Shown: positions 46,086 through 55,797 of the stretch, piece by piece | How positions within the stretch are numbered: position 1 is the stretch's first letter | Layout of the letters: every line of letters begins with the position of its first letter | Notes under the pieces: generated by a model | The model's input: only the letters and a program-made list of their open reading frames with translations | What the model was told of the DNA's origin: nothing | The model's database searches: none | Translations under genes and position numbers: made by a program | Source of the DNA: CAYJAD01 sp964371195 | Lineage (GTDB): Bacteria; Desulfobacterota; Desulfovibrionia; Desulfovibrionales; Desulfovibrionaceae | Assembly (NCBI GenBank): GCA_964371195.1 | Contig: CAYJLD010000002.1 | Coordinates: 3,079 to 67,078, forward strand | Length of the DNA stretch: 64,000 bases | Direction of reading: 5' to 3'

Positions 46086-47126
46086 TTAGTTGTATCCTAA
46101 GGCTTTATTAAGTTCGACCCCACCATACTCAGCAAAAATCTCCTCAACTCTATCTGACCATATGTCGTCTATAGATGAAAGCTTACCTGAAAATGTAGGC
46201 GTTTGCTTGCCAGTGGACTCATTTAAAGCTGAAATAATAGCATCCTTGTCAACATTAAGAATTGCACTAAGATTTTGAATAGATGCATTATTTTCTTTAT
46301 CATTAGTAATTAAGTCTTCAAAACGCACTACGGTTTCAGGATATGCCTGCACCCATTTCGCCATCTCCTCAGCTGCTCCAAACATAAACGGACGTTCTCT
46401 AGATTGGATAAATTGGTATAAAGCTTCTTCTGTATTGCCAAGTCGCATCCAACCGCCGCTGACTTGATCCCTTTTTTGCCTAAAGCGCATTAAGGAAACC
46501 AAGGCTACTCGTAAATCTCTAATGGAGCAAATTTTTACGCGTGAATATAGATGGTTATTCCAATAAAAAGGTAAATGCCCTGCCACAAATTGGCCAGGTT
46601 GAACTAGCATGGTTTGCATAAAGGGTGTTACATTATATTGAACTATTTTTGACATACCAAAGCTATCAAAATCAACAGTTCTCGAATCTCCCAAGCCTAG
46701 GCTATCCCTAGTTGGATAGTCAGCATGAAAGCCGGCATTTTGATATTTAAGGTGAGTAAAGATTTTTTCTAAGAAATATGTTCCTGATTTTGGTAATGTG
46801 ATTACAAAAACTGGAGGGCGTAAACTCAAATTTTCTATGGGTTTTTGAAAGCAAACCCCACCATCAGAGGTTCTCTCAATACGCAAAGAACGAGGTGGGT
46901 TATCCAGAGTTGGAATAATGATATCATCACTCTTATTTTGCATGCCATTAAATAGAGCCATTTGTAAGTCATATATGGCAGCGAATTGATTTTGATTTCT
47001 TTCATGTTGCTCATTGAGCTTATCATGAATTTTTTGTGTCTCACTGTATAATTCTGCTAAAAATATATCCTTCAACAGTGTTGTACCACAAATTCTACGT
47101 ATTATATTAAGTATGAGCTTCTTCAT
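46086..47126 (-). CDS. Sulfotransferase-like protein 2 (paralogue)
   Basis: 346 aa from the ATG at 47126, which corresponds to the paralogue's start (MKKLILNIIRRICGTT against MKKYILNLIRKVCGTT). Same layout: helical N-terminus, phosphosulfate loop FVITLPKSGTYFLE, helix RDLRVALVSLMRFRQKR, and a near-identical C-terminus (FSGKLSS, GGVELNKALGY). The pair arose by tandem duplication and has since diverged in the middle, where the acceptor site should lie, so different acceptors are possible. Preceded by the two asparagine-synthetase-like genes. Confidence 0.8.
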   Translation of the reverse strand: MKKLILNIIRRICGTTLLKDIFLAELYSETQKIHDKLNEQHERNQNQFAAIYDLQMALFNGMQNKSDDIIIPTLDNPPRSLRIERTSDGGVCFQKPIENLSLRPPVFVITLPKSGTYFLEKIFTHLKYQNAGFHADYPTRDSLGLGDSRTVDFDSFGMSKIVQYNVTPFMQTMLVQPGQFVAGHLPFYWNNHLYSRVKICSIRDLRVALVSLMRFRQKRDQVSGGWMRLGNTEEALYQFIQSRERPFMFGAAEEMAKWVQAYPETVVRFEDLITNDKENNASIQNLSAILNVDKDAIISALNESTGKQTPTFSGKLSSIDDIWSDRVEEIFAEYGGVELNKALGYN

Positions 47127-47232
47127 GCGTAAATACCCCACAAATTTATTCACAATAACAATTTACTTCTGTTATTAACCAAACTTTGAATGGTAACAAA
47201 AAGCGCTCAAAGAATCAATTACAATGAGGGTA

Positions 47233-49539
47233 TTAGGAAATATTTTCGCTTATAGGTATTGAAGTATCAACACAATGCGCCACACGCCCTTCTTTGCGTC
47301 CCCAACGAATGTAGTGATAGAAGGGATTTAGCTTACAAGTAACTATACTAGGATCATGTGCTATATATTTTTTTGTATCAAACCACGGCGCGGGATTACG
47401 TCCCTCCTTAGCACCACGAGAAATATAATGCCATAAAGGCTCCATACCACTATCTAGCACGTCGGGATTACAATTTAAATAATAATTTGCGTCAAAACAG
47501 CCTGAACGCCTAAGATAATAAAGCTCAGCCAAGGGCATATATACAAGCTGCACAATACGTTCAATAAGTGGTGTTTTATCCATTTTGGGAATACATGGCT
47601 CATCTACATGATAATGCAGCATCATAGCTTGATTTAATTTTTCATTTAAATAATTGCTTGCATAATTATATTTAGTCAATCTCTCCCTAGCAAGGCATGG
47701 TAATATTGCTTCTTTATCTAAACGTGCCAATGAATCTATATCAAGCTTTGCTTGGGGCAATTTTTCATTGGCTATAGAGCTAATTTCATCTGTAATTATA
47801 GTATTTTGCAATGCCTTTACACCTAAAGGTTGTCCATATATATCTTGTTTGCTTTTTGCAACACCAAACGATGCTAAAAGGCTCTTACCATTACAAAATA
47901 ATTTACTAGGTCGAAAAGCAGTTGAATTATAATTTAACATTTTCATCATGGTAAAAATAATAAAAAGTAATCTATTAGGTTTTGCTTCTTGAAAATTAAT
48001 TGTATTTTTTAAAAAATCATATGCAGGTTCACCAAAGTGGGCTTTTACTAAGCTCTTTGTCCTAGGGCGACAAAACTCTTCTTTTAATATCTCAAAGGGA
48101 TGTACCTCATTAGCACAAAATTCTTGAAAATCAGTAAATTCCAGTGTTTTTAAATTAATATCATATTGTCTTGTGCTCACAGAATATGATCTTAATTCAT
48201 TAATTTTAATAGCCTTTTGAACACAATCTAAATCCAACAATTTATTATTAAGTGGAATATCAACTAATTTTTTATTAATTTTTGTAAAAATTAATGCCGA
48301 TAGAATATGGCGATATTCCCCTTCATAAGGTGTCAAATTTAATTGTTTTAACTCTTCATCCCAAAGTGGTGATAAAACAAATTTATTATAAAATCTTCGC
48401 TCAATTGTATCCACAGCAAAATGATGTCTAAGTCTTGACTCATTATAGAACACACTTAAAAGACGTCCATCATCCTTGGTCGTAAAAAACTTATTATCTA
48501 ATAATGCATGAATTTTAGCTAACTCTTTTGCTAAAAAATTTCGGGTAAGCTTATTTGTATCTGCATTAACTCGATGGCTATTTCTTAGCTTGCTACCAAG
48601 TTCACTTACTGGAGAAAGCCAATAGCCTCTAAGAGTACCTTCTCCCCCAAAGCCAGTAAAACTAAGCTGTAGATTATCATATGTTTGTATAATATCATTC
48701 GCAAAACTAGTCTCTGAATGCAGACCAAAGCGAGTAAGTAAGGCAATGTTCCATGAGTCTGCATGGGACATAGTCCTTGAAGGGTATGCAATATGATTTA
48801 GTTGGAAGTTAAAAGTCTGGCTTAATTGCTTTGCTATTTCAAAATCATATGGGGCATGAGCTGGGCTCAGCGCATTAAAATTAATTTTCGCAAAATCTAT
48901 TCCTGAAGCCAAAAATAAAGCCAATGTTAATCTAGTATCAAAGCCACCGGAAAGATCTAAGCTTATATTATAATTAGCATCCACAGCACTCTTAATTATG
49001 CTTGCCCATTTGTTAATCCAATTTTCAATAATGCTTTGCCCTTCATGGGAGTCTATTTCAACCGTGCCATAGCTTGATAAGTCTGGGAAGTCATATTGCA
49101 ATGAGTTATTTTTTATGTTGATTTGCAGGGTGGTTTTACTTGGAATTAAATTAATCTGTTCGCATGGAGTTGCAGTATATGCAATAGATGCAAATCCATC
49201 CTCTAAAAAATGCGCTATATATTCATAGTTTACATTAAGTTTTTTTTGCTTTTCAAACAATAGATATTCATAAAGAAGTATAAATGAATTGGCTATGGCA
49301 AAATAATTATCATCCTCATATATAAATAGTTCGTATGTACCAATATTATCTTGATAAAACTTAATTACGTCGTCATCACGCTTAATCGCAATAAATGAAC
49401 CTGAGGAGTTTTTATGCTTTTGTTCATCAAATTCATGAATATTATCAAATATCTTATCATCAGTTACAGCATAACCATACATCCTTGATGTAACTTCATA
49501 CATGTTATTTGAATCTATTATAAAAAATTGATCACGCAT
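47233..49539 (-). CDS. Asparagine-synthetase-like protein with C-terminal NPDV repeats, copy 1
   Basis: 768 aa. The N-terminal ~150 residues resemble the glutaminase fold of asparagine synthetase B, but residue 2 is Arg, so the Cys nucleophile is missing. The synthetase domain has the ATP-pyrophosphatase loop LDLSGGFDTR (about 190-199) and FTGFGGE where AsnB has a GDGADE motif. The last ~85 residues hold two copies of an FDANYYLNCNPDVLDSG / PLWHYISRGAKEGRNPAPWF element, known as a C-terminal repeat in some glycosyltransferases and RTX proteins. It probably activates a carboxylate as an adenylate for attack by an amine or ammonia. Substrate unknown. No clear ribosome binding site. Confidence 0.75.
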   Translation of the reverse strand: MRDQFFIIDSNNMYEVTSRMYGYAVTDDKIFDNIHEFDEQKHKNSSGSFIAIKRDDDVIKFYQDNIGTYELFIYEDDNYFAIANSFILLYEYLLFEKQKKLNVNYEYIAHFLEDGFASIAYTATPCEQINLIPSKTTLQINIKNNSLQYDFPDLSSYGTVEIDSHEGQSIIENWINKWASIIKSAVDANYNISLDLSGGFDTRLTLALFLASGIDFAKINFNALSPAHAPYDFEIAKQLSQTFNFQLNHIAYPSRTMSHADSWNIALLTRFGLHSETSFANDIIQTYDNLQLSFTGFGGEGTLRGYWLSPVSELGSKLRNSHRVNADTNKLTRNFLAKELAKIHALLDNKFFTTKDDGRLLSVFYNESRLRHHFAVDTIERRFYNKFVLSPLWDEELKQLNLTPYEGEYRHILSALIFTKINKKLVDIPLNNKLLDLDCVQKAIKINELRSYSVSTRQYDINLKTLEFTDFQEFCANEVHPFEILKEEFCRPRTKSLVKAHFGEPAYDFLKNTINFQEAKPNRLLFIIFTMMKMLNYNSTAFRPSKLFCNGKSLLASFGVAKSKQDIYGQPLGVKALQNTIITDEISSIANEKLPQAKLDIDSLARLDKEAILPCLARERLTKYNYASNYLNEKLNQAMMLHYHVDEPCIPKMDKTPLIERIVQLVYMPLAELYYLRRSGCFDANYYLNCNPDVLDSGMEPLWHYISRGAKEGRNPAPWFDTKKYIAHDPSIVTCKLNPFYHYIRWGRKEGRVAHCVDTSIPISENIS
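49341..49539 (-). repeat. 199-bp near-identical 5' tract, copy 1
   Basis: The first 199 bp of this gene match the first 199 bp of the neighbouring paralogue (51686-51884) with three differences. Similarity drops sharply beyond 49341. Confidence 0.9.
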
Positions 49540-49592
49540 AATGTAGTCTACTATGAATTTACGCTACGAATTTATGAATTCACTAAGTGCTA

Positions 49593-51884
49593 TTAGTTAT
49601 CATCAATAAACATATCAACAAAATATGCTACTCGTTCTTCTCTTCGCCCCCAAATAATATAGTGGCAGAAAGGGTTTAGTTTACTAGCAACTATATCGGG
49701 ATTTTTCGCTACATATTTTTTTGTATCAAACCAAGGTGCAGGATTGCGCCCCTCACTAGCACCATAGAAAATATAATGCCACAAAGGATCTACACCGCTA
49801 TTTAGAACATCTGGGTTACACTTCAAATAAAAACTAGCGTCAAAACATCCTGTACGTCTAAGATATAAAAGTTCAGCCCTTTGCCTAGAGATGCGTTTTA
49901 AGGCACGCATCCAGAACGGCATTAATCCTACATCTGGAACACATGGTTCTTCAATATAATGGCACATTTTACTAACAAAGTTTAGCCTTTTACTTAAAAG
50001 ACTTTCAGCATCATTATATCTAGTAAGCTCACTCTTAGTCAAACATGGCAATATGTCATCCTTACTCCAATGATCTAAGGATGACATAGATATCTTAGCT
50101 GGCTGAATATAGTGATTTATATCAAAAGTAGTGTCATTGGTATGAGAATTAAGTATGCCATTTACAGCTAAACTTTGATTATCATCCATGCTCTGATCTA
50201 TTAAGCTAGGTGTAAATAACTCCACAAGTTTTTTATTTTTATAAAATAATTTATTGGGAATAAAAGCTGATGATTGATAATTTAGCATTTTGACTATGGT
50301 AAAAACAAGAAAAGCAGCTCTATTAGGAATTTTATCCTCAAAATTTATGATTTCTTTAAAAAATAAATACAGAGATTTTCCAAAATATGCATCCAACAAA
50401 CCCTTTGTTTTTAGATTATAAAATACTTCTTTAAGCCTTTCATGAGGGTGTTGGTCATTTGCGTTAAATTCTTCATAGTATTTAAAATCATGAGGCTGCA
50501 AACTAATATGATAATCTCTTGTATTTATTGCATATGACCTTGAAGAATTCATCTTAATGGCCTTATTAACGCAATCCTTATCCAAATATTTACCGTTAAG
50601 TGGAATATCAATTAATTGCTTATTAAGTTTAGTAAAAATTAATGCCACCAAGATATTACGCTCTTTTCCCTCATAAGGTTTTAGATTTAACTTTTTTAGC
50701 TCTTCATCACAAAGTGGGGACAAAACAAGTTTATTAAAAAACTTTCTCCCAACATTACCAACACCAAAATGATGTCTAAGTCTTGTTTCATTATAAAATA
50801 AATTCAACAAACTACCATCATCTTTTTTATCCAAACCTTGCTGATTTGATAATGCCCAAACCTTACTCAGCTCTTTTCTTAAAAACTGTCTAGTCAAGCC
50901 TTTTACCCTAGCATCTAATTTTTGACTATTGCGCTGCATAACTTCCAACTCTTCCACAGGGCTAAACCAAGTGCTTCTAATTACTTCCCCCCCAAAACCT
51001 GTAAAATTAAGCTGTATATTATCAGTAATTTGTGTAAGGTCATGCGCAAAGTTAGTCTCAGCATGAGCACCAAAGCGAGTAAGTAAAGCAATGTTCCATG
51101 AGTCTGCATGGGACATGGTCTTTGAAGGATATTTAATATTATTTAATTGGAAGTTAAAAGTTTGGCTTAATTGTTGAGCTGTTTCAAAGTCAAGTGGTGC
51201 ATGTGCTGGGCTTCTGGCATTAAAATTAATTTTCGCTAAATCTACCCCTGAAGCAAGAAACAAAGATAGAGTTAATCTACTATCAAAGCCACCAGAAAGA
51301 TCTGAACTAATATAATATTTTTTATCAACAGCACTTTTTATTATACTTGTCCACTTGTTAATCCAACTTTCAATGATGCTTTGTCCCTCATTTGAATCAA
51401 TATCAATAGTGCCGTAGTGTGACACATCAAAGAATTCAAAATTAAGAGTATTACTATCAATATTTATTTTAAATTTTGTTTTGCTTGGAATTAAATTTAT
51501 CTGTTCACATAAAGTAGCTGTAAAAGCCAGAGAAGCAAAGCCATCCTCCAAAAAATGTGCTATATATTCAAAGTTTACGTCAAGCTTTTTATGCTTTTCA
51601 AACAACAAATACTCATAAAGTAAAATAAATGAGTTAGAAACAGCAAAATAATCTTCTTCCTTATAAACAAATATACCATAAGATCCAATATTATCTTGAT
51701 AAAACTTAATTACGTCGTCATCACGCTTAATCGCAATAAATGAACCTGAGGAGTTTTTATGCTTTTGTTCATCAAATTCATGAATATTATCAAATATCTT
51801 ATCATCAGTTATGGCATAACCATACATCCTTGATGTAACTTCATGCATGTTATTTGAATCTATTATAAAAAATTGATCACGCAT
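49593..51884 (-). CDS. Asparagine-synthetase-like protein with C-terminal NPDV repeats, copy 2
   Basis: 763 aa from the ATG at 51884, which has AAGGAG upstream (a GTG two codons earlier is in frame). Same architecture as copy 1: a glutaminase-like domain without Cys2, pyrophosphatase loop SDLSGGFDSR, FTGFGGE, and two C-terminal repeats (FDASFYLKCNPDVLNSG, PLWHYIFYGASEGRNPAPWF). Here the loop keeps the Ser of the AsnB SGGxDS consensus, unlike Thr in copy 1. First gene of the cassette and 67 bp after xthA. AT-rich compared with neighbouring core genes, which suggests acquisition by transfer. Confidence 0.76.
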   Translation of the reverse strand: MRDQFFIIDSNNMHEVTSRMYGYAITDDKIFDNIHEFDEQKHKNSSGSFIAIKRDDDVIKFYQDNIGSYGIFVYKEEDYFAVSNSFILLYEYLLFEKHKKLDVNFEYIAHFLEDGFASLAFTATLCEQINLIPSKTKFKINIDSNTLNFEFFDVSHYGTIDIDSNEGQSIIESWINKWTSIIKSAVDKKYYISSDLSGGFDSRLTLSLFLASGVDLAKINFNARSPAHAPLDFETAQQLSQTFNFQLNNIKYPSKTMSHADSWNIALLTRFGAHAETNFAHDLTQITDNIQLNFTGFGGEVIRSTWFSPVEELEVMQRNSQKLDARVKGLTRQFLRKELSKVWALSNQQGLDKKDDGSLLNLFYNETRLRHHFGVGNVGRKFFNKLVLSPLCDEELKKLNLKPYEGKERNILVALIFTKLNKQLIDIPLNGKYLDKDCVNKAIKMNSSRSYAINTRDYHISLQPHDFKYYEEFNANDQHPHERLKEVFYNLKTKGLLDAYFGKSLYLFFKEIINFEDKIPNRAAFLVFTIVKMLNYQSSAFIPNKLFYKNKKLVELFTPSLIDQSMDDNQSLAVNGILNSHTNDTTFDINHYIQPAKISMSSLDHWSKDDILPCLTKSELTRYNDAESLLSKRLNFVSKMCHYIEEPCVPDVGLMPFWMRALKRISRQRAELLYLRRTGCFDASFYLKCNPDVLNSGVDPLWHYIFYGASEGRNPAPWFDTKKYVAKNPDIVASKLNPFCHYIIWGRREERVAYFVDMFIDDN
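51686..51884 (-). repeat. 199-bp near-identical 5' tract, copy 2
   Basis: Partner of 49341-49539. The tract covers exactly the first 66 codons of each gene and stops abruptly. Confidence 0.9.
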
Positions 51885-51951
51885 AAACACTCCTTATCAT
51901 AAAAATTCACATACTGCGTAGCAATTTTAAATGGAGTTGCTATCTATAGCT

Positions 51952-52761
51952 TTAACCCACCTCAAGGCATAAGCCCACGGGGCAATGGTCTGAGCCATAA
52001 ACATGGCTTTCAATCCATGCATCCTTAATAGCTGGCCGCAATTCTTCAGAAACAAAAAAATAGTCAATACGCCATCCCACATTATTTTGGCGCGCACGAG
52101 CTTTATATGACCACCAAGAATAATACCCTTCCACATCCCCATTATGTGCTCTAAAGGTGTCCACATATCCGGCCTTGGTAAAAGCATCAAGCCATGCTCT
52201 CTCTTCTGGTAAGTAACCTGTATTGCATTCATTTTGCTTAGGTCTTGCTAGGTCAATGGGTTTATGCGCAATGTTGAAATCACCACACACAACTATGGGC
52301 TTTGTTTTTCTAAGTTCTTCTGCATAATTTAAAAATGCATCAAAAAAACCCATTTTGTAAGGAACGCGCTTAAACTTACCGGTAGGCTTGCCAAGTTCAT
52401 TTAATTCAGGCGCGCCACCATTGGGAAAATATACATTAAAATAATGAAACCATTCAAATTCCATATGTACCAAGCGGCCTTCACCTTGGTAGGTACTATC
52501 TGGTAATTCCGCATGCATGGCTAAAGGAACTATGCGGCTAAATGCAGCCACGCCAGAATACCCCTTCTTGACCACCGATGAAGCAAAAATACTATTCCAA
52601 CCATTTGGATTAACAAGTTCTTCTTTAAGTTGGTCTGGATGGGCCTTTGTTTCTTGTAAACCAATAATTTGTGCATCACTATCACCAAACCAAGACCAAT
52701 CTGGTTTAGCTGATACAGCCCGCAACCCGTTGACATTCCATGAAAGCATTTTTATTTGCAT
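51952..52761 (-). CDS. xthA: Exodeoxyribonuclease III
   Basis: AP endonuclease and 3'-5' exonuclease of base excision repair. 269 aa, typical length. Motifs: SWNVNGLRA (about 7-15), LQETK (Glu metal ligand), GEGRLVHMEF, GDFNIAH (Asp/Asn active site), GWRIDYFF and the final GSDHCPVG with the catalytic Asp-His. AAGGAG precedes the ATG. Downstream of pyrG on the same strand but separated from it by a terminator. Confidence 0.95.
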   Translation of the reverse strand: MQIKMLSWNVNGLRAVSAKPDWSWFGDSDAQIIGLQETKAHPDQLKEELVNPNGWNSIFASSVVKKGYSGVAAFSRIVPLAMHAELPDSTYQGEGRLVHMEFEWFHYFNVYFPNGGAPELNELGKPTGKFKRVPYKMGFFDAFLNYAEELRKTKPIVVCGDFNIAHKPIDLARPKQNECNTGYLPEERAWLDAFTKAGYVDTFRAHNGDVEGYYSWWSYKARARQNNVGWRIDYFFVSEELRPAIKDAWIESHVYGSDHCPVGLCLEVG

Positions 52762-52891
52762 GGGGTCTCCTTATCAAACACTAAGTTTTTCTATCGCCCC
52801 CAAGAAGGGCACATACCTAATATGAACGCATTGATAAAGCTTGAACAAACAAAGTCACCTGTAGGTAACAAAACTATATTCCCCTTAATAT

Positions 52892-52924
52892 ATAAAAGGG
52901 AAAAGCCAAGAAAGCCTTCCCCTT
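52892..52924 (-). terminator. Intrinsic terminator after pyrG
   Basis: On the - strand AAGGGGAAGGC (52924-52914) pairs with GCTTTTCCCTT (52906-52896), 11 pairs with two G-U, 7-nt loop, followed by TTATAT. It starts 26 nt after the pyrG stop. Confidence 0.7.
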
Positions 52925-52949
52925 CAATATTTTACCATACAGGATGTAA

Positions 52950-54590
52950 CTAAGCTTGAAATTTCTTAGCCGCTTTTATGAATTCTCTAAATAGTGGATG
53001 TGCCTGCATGGGTGTTGACTTAAATTCTGGGTGGAATTGACAGCCCACAAACCATGGATGATCTGGCAATTCAACAATTTCTACCAAGCTTCCATCAGGT
53101 GATGTGCCGCTAAACACCATACCCTTACTAGACAAAGTTTCTAGATAGTGGTTATTAAATTCATAGCGGTGACGATGGCGTTCTTGAATTAAATCTGCTC
53201 CATAAGCCGCATGAGCTTTGGTATCTTTGTGCAATGCACAATCATATGAACCAAGACGCATGGTTCCGCCTTTATCACTATCAATACGGCGATGTTCCTT
53301 TTTACCTGTATTGGGATCAATCCACTCACTCATCCAGTAAATGACACTATTTTTACCCTCAGGATCAAATTCTTCTGAGTTAGCATCCTTAATATTTGCC
53401 ATATGACGCGCAAATTCAATAACAGCACATTGCATACCTAAGCAAATACCAAAGAAAGGAACTTTATTTTCACGGGCATATTTAATAGCAGCAATCTTCC
53501 CTTCAACCCCACGCTGACCAAAACCACCAGGCACAAGAATTCCATCGCATCCTTCAAAGGCCTTGGCAGCATTTTTCGCATTAATATCTTCAGAGTTTAC
53601 ATAGCGAAAATTAACTCCAAGTCCATTGGCAATGCCACCATGACTCAAAGCCTCGTGTAAACTTTTATAGGCTTCTTTAAGTTCCACATATTTACCCACA
53701 ATGGCAATGGTCACTTGCCCTGTAAAGCTTGCACAGTCTTTAACAAGCTTTTTCCATGGCGCTAAGTTGGCATTGCGAGCTGGTAAACGTAGCATAATGG
53801 CTACTTTTTGATCAAAACCTTCAGCATAGAATTTTAACGGAACTTCATAAATATTTTGCACATCTACAGAGGAAAATACTGCATCTTGTTCCACATTACA
53901 AAATAAAGCTACTTTGCGCTTAAGCTCATCGGCAATGGGTTTTTCACAGCGACAAAGAATAATATCAGGCTGAATACCAATAGATAATAATTCTTTAACA
54001 CTATGTTGAGTAGGTTTAGTTTTGTGTTCTCCAGCCGAATGTAAATACGGTACAAGAGTCAAATGTATATTTAAACAGTTATTACGTCCTATATCTGATT
54101 TAAGTTGGCGTATTGCTTCAAAAAATGGAAGGCCTTCAATATCACCAACTGTACCACCTATTTCAATAATAGCCACATCTGGTGCATCATCACCTTCTGC
54201 AAGCAGGCGCACTGCACTTTTAATTTCGTCAGTAATATGTGGAATAACCTGCACAGTGGCACCAAGGTAATCACCTCTACGTTCCTTTGCTATTACACGA
54301 TTATAAATTGCTCCGGAGGTAGTATTATTTTTTCTGCTCATGGGCACGCCTAAGTAGCGTTCATAGTGCCCAAGATCAAGGTCAGTTTCGGCTCCGTCAT
54401 CAGTCACATAAACTTCACCATGCTGAAATGGGTTCATGGTTCCTGGATCAACATTAATATATGGGTCAAGCTTTTGAATGGTAACAGAAAGGCCACGCGC
54501 CTTTAATAAAGCACCAAGGGAGGCTGCGGCTAGCCCCTTGCCTAAGGAAGAAAGAACACCACCAGTCACAAAGATAAATTTTGTTTTCAT
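52950..54590 (-). CDS. pyrG: CTP synthase
   Basis: Aminates UTP to CTP with glutamine. 546 aa, full length. The N-terminal synthetase domain begins with FVTGGVLSSLGKGLAAASLG and has the typical DPYINVDPGTMNP and EIGGTVGDIEG. The C-terminal glutaminase has GGFGQRG, the nucleophile in GICLGMQ, and the closing HPEF of the Cys-His-Glu triad. Divergent from purQ with a 225-bp gap, in which I find no convincing promoter. Confidence 0.97.
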   Translation of the reverse strand: MKTKFIFVTGGVLSSLGKGLAAASLGALLKARGLSVTIQKLDPYINVDPGTMNPFQHGEVYVTDDGAETDLDLGHYERYLGVPMSRKNNTTSGAIYNRVIAKERRGDYLGATVQVIPHITDEIKSAVRLLAEGDDAPDVAIIEIGGTVGDIEGLPFFEAIRQLKSDIGRNNCLNIHLTLVPYLHSAGEHKTKPTQHSVKELLSIGIQPDIILCRCEKPIADELKRKVALFCNVEQDAVFSSVDVQNIYEVPLKFYAEGFDQKVAIMLRLPARNANLAPWKKLVKDCASFTGQVTIAIVGKYVELKEAYKSLHEALSHGGIANGLGVNFRYVNSEDINAKNAAKAFEGCDGILVPGGFGQRGVEGKIAAIKYARENKVPFFGICLGMQCAVIEFARHMANIKDANSEEFDPEGKNSVIYWMSEWIDPNTGKKEHRRIDSDKGGTMRLGSYDCALHKDTKAHAAYGADLIQERHRHRYEFNNHYLETLSSKGMVFSGTSPDGSLVEIVELPDHPWFVGCQFHPEFKSTPMQAHPLFREFIKAAKKFQA

Positions 54591-54815
54591 ATCCTATAAT
54601 TCCCGTCAATTATAAATGTTTACAAAGTGTTAAGAAGTAAATGTGCATTACTTCTCTAGTATATACAGATTGCTTATAAAAAGCTAGCATTGACCTTGAC
54701 ATAAAACATATTTATTATGCGGCCATTCAATGGTACTGAAATTTAGGCATTTATCAGCCTTTGAAAAAATTTATACAATAAAATTATTACAATATCACTT
54801 GTAAAGGAGCTAAGC

Positions 54816-55622
54816 ATGGGTAGTGTAAATACACTAGTTATAACAGGTTACGGTACGAACTCTCATCTAGAAACTGCACATACAGCACGCTTAGCTGGTT
54901 CTGACAAGGCTGATATTGTTCATTTTTCTGATATCGTTAATGCTAAAATACGCCTTAGTGACTATCATTTTTTAATTTTTCCTGGCGGATTTTTGGATGG
55001 TGACGACCTTGGAGCTGCCCAAGCTGCTAGTATGCGCTGGAAATACCTTGAAGATATTCACAAAACTCCATTACTTGAACATCTAAAAAACTTCATAGCT
55101 GAGGGAAAGCTCATTTTAGGTATTTGCAATGGCTTCCAACTCATGGTTAAGCTTGGTCTATTGCCAAGCTTTGATGGTCAAAACTTTGTGCGTCACGTAA
55201 CCCTTGGACATAACGACTCAGCTCGCTATGAAGACCGTTGGGTGAATATGCGAGTTAATCCGAATAGTGCTTGCGTTTTCACCAAGGGTCTTGAGTATAT
55301 TACTTGTCCTGTACGTCATGGCGAGGGCAAAATTATTCCCACTAGTGAAGATTGCCTTAAACGTCTGCAAGATGAAGAATTAATTGCTCTGCAATACGTT
55401 GATGAAAACTTAAACATTACCCAAGATTATCCAGCTAACCCCAATGGCTCACCTCTAGGTATTGCTGGGATTTGTGACCCCAGTGGGCGCATGCTTGGAC
55501 TTATGCCTCATCCTGAGGCCTTCCACCACGTTACTAATCATCCAGGCTGGACCAGAGGTGAAGTGTCACCTCCTGGAACATTACTCTTTGTAAATGCTGT
55601 TAAATACTTAAGAACATTATAA
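54816..55622 (+). CDS. purQ: Phosphoribosylformylglycinamidine synthase, glutaminase subunit (PurQ)
   Basis: Supplies ammonia to PurL for the fourth step of purine synthesis. 268 aa: IFPGGFLDGDDLG (about 54-66), nucleophile C104 in GICNGFQ, and the His-Glu pair in LMPHPEAF near residue 230. It is longer than the ~230-aa Gram-positive PurQ, as in archaeal and deltaproteobacterial forms. AAAGGAG precedes the ATG. PurL and PurS are not adjacent. Confidence 0.9.
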   Translation: MGSVNTLVITGYGTNSHLETAHTARLAGSDKADIVHFSDIVNAKIRLSDYHFLIFPGGFLDGDDLGAAQAASMRWKYLEDIHKTPLLEHLKNFIAEGKLILGICNGFQLMVKLGLLPSFDGQNFVRHVTLGHNDSARYEDRWVNMRVNPNSACVFTKGLEYITCPVRHGEGKIIPTSEDCLKRLQDEELIALQYVDENLNITQDYPANPNGSPLGIAGICDPSGRMLGLMPHPEAFHHVTNHPGWTRGEVSPPGTLLFVNAVKYLRTL

Positions 55623-55671
55623 TTCTTGCCTTTTTATAACATAAAGCACGATTTTATGAGCTATTTTTTAA

Positions 55672-55733
55672 TGGGGGAGAAAAAAACCCTTTTGCTTGCG
55701 CTAAAAAGTTTTTTCCTTTCCCAAAACGACTAA
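55672..55733 (+). terminator. Imperfect hairpin between convergent purQ and monooxygenase genes
   Basis: GGGGGAGAAAAAAAC pairs imperfectly with GTTTTTTCCTTTCCC, with an inner CTTTT/AAAA pairing around GCTTGCGC. Located 50 nt after purQ and 65 nt from the opposite gene's stop, so it may serve both. Confidence 0.45.
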
Positions 55734-55797
55734 TTACTCGATCTGTTTGCCTTAAGCACAAAAGTATGTTTCTAAAATATATTAAAATATTTAAATT

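Noticed and set aside
44913..51884. Lasso-peptide or other RiPP cluster, because lasso cyclases are asparagine-synthetase homologues
   Set aside because: No precursor peptide, leader-peptidase, RRE or exporter gene is nearby, and the proteins carry C-terminal NPDV repeats and sulfotransferase neighbours.
54696..54718. TTGACA...TATTAT promoter for purQ
   Set aside because: Spacer is only 11 bp. No better -10 follows at 16-18 bp.
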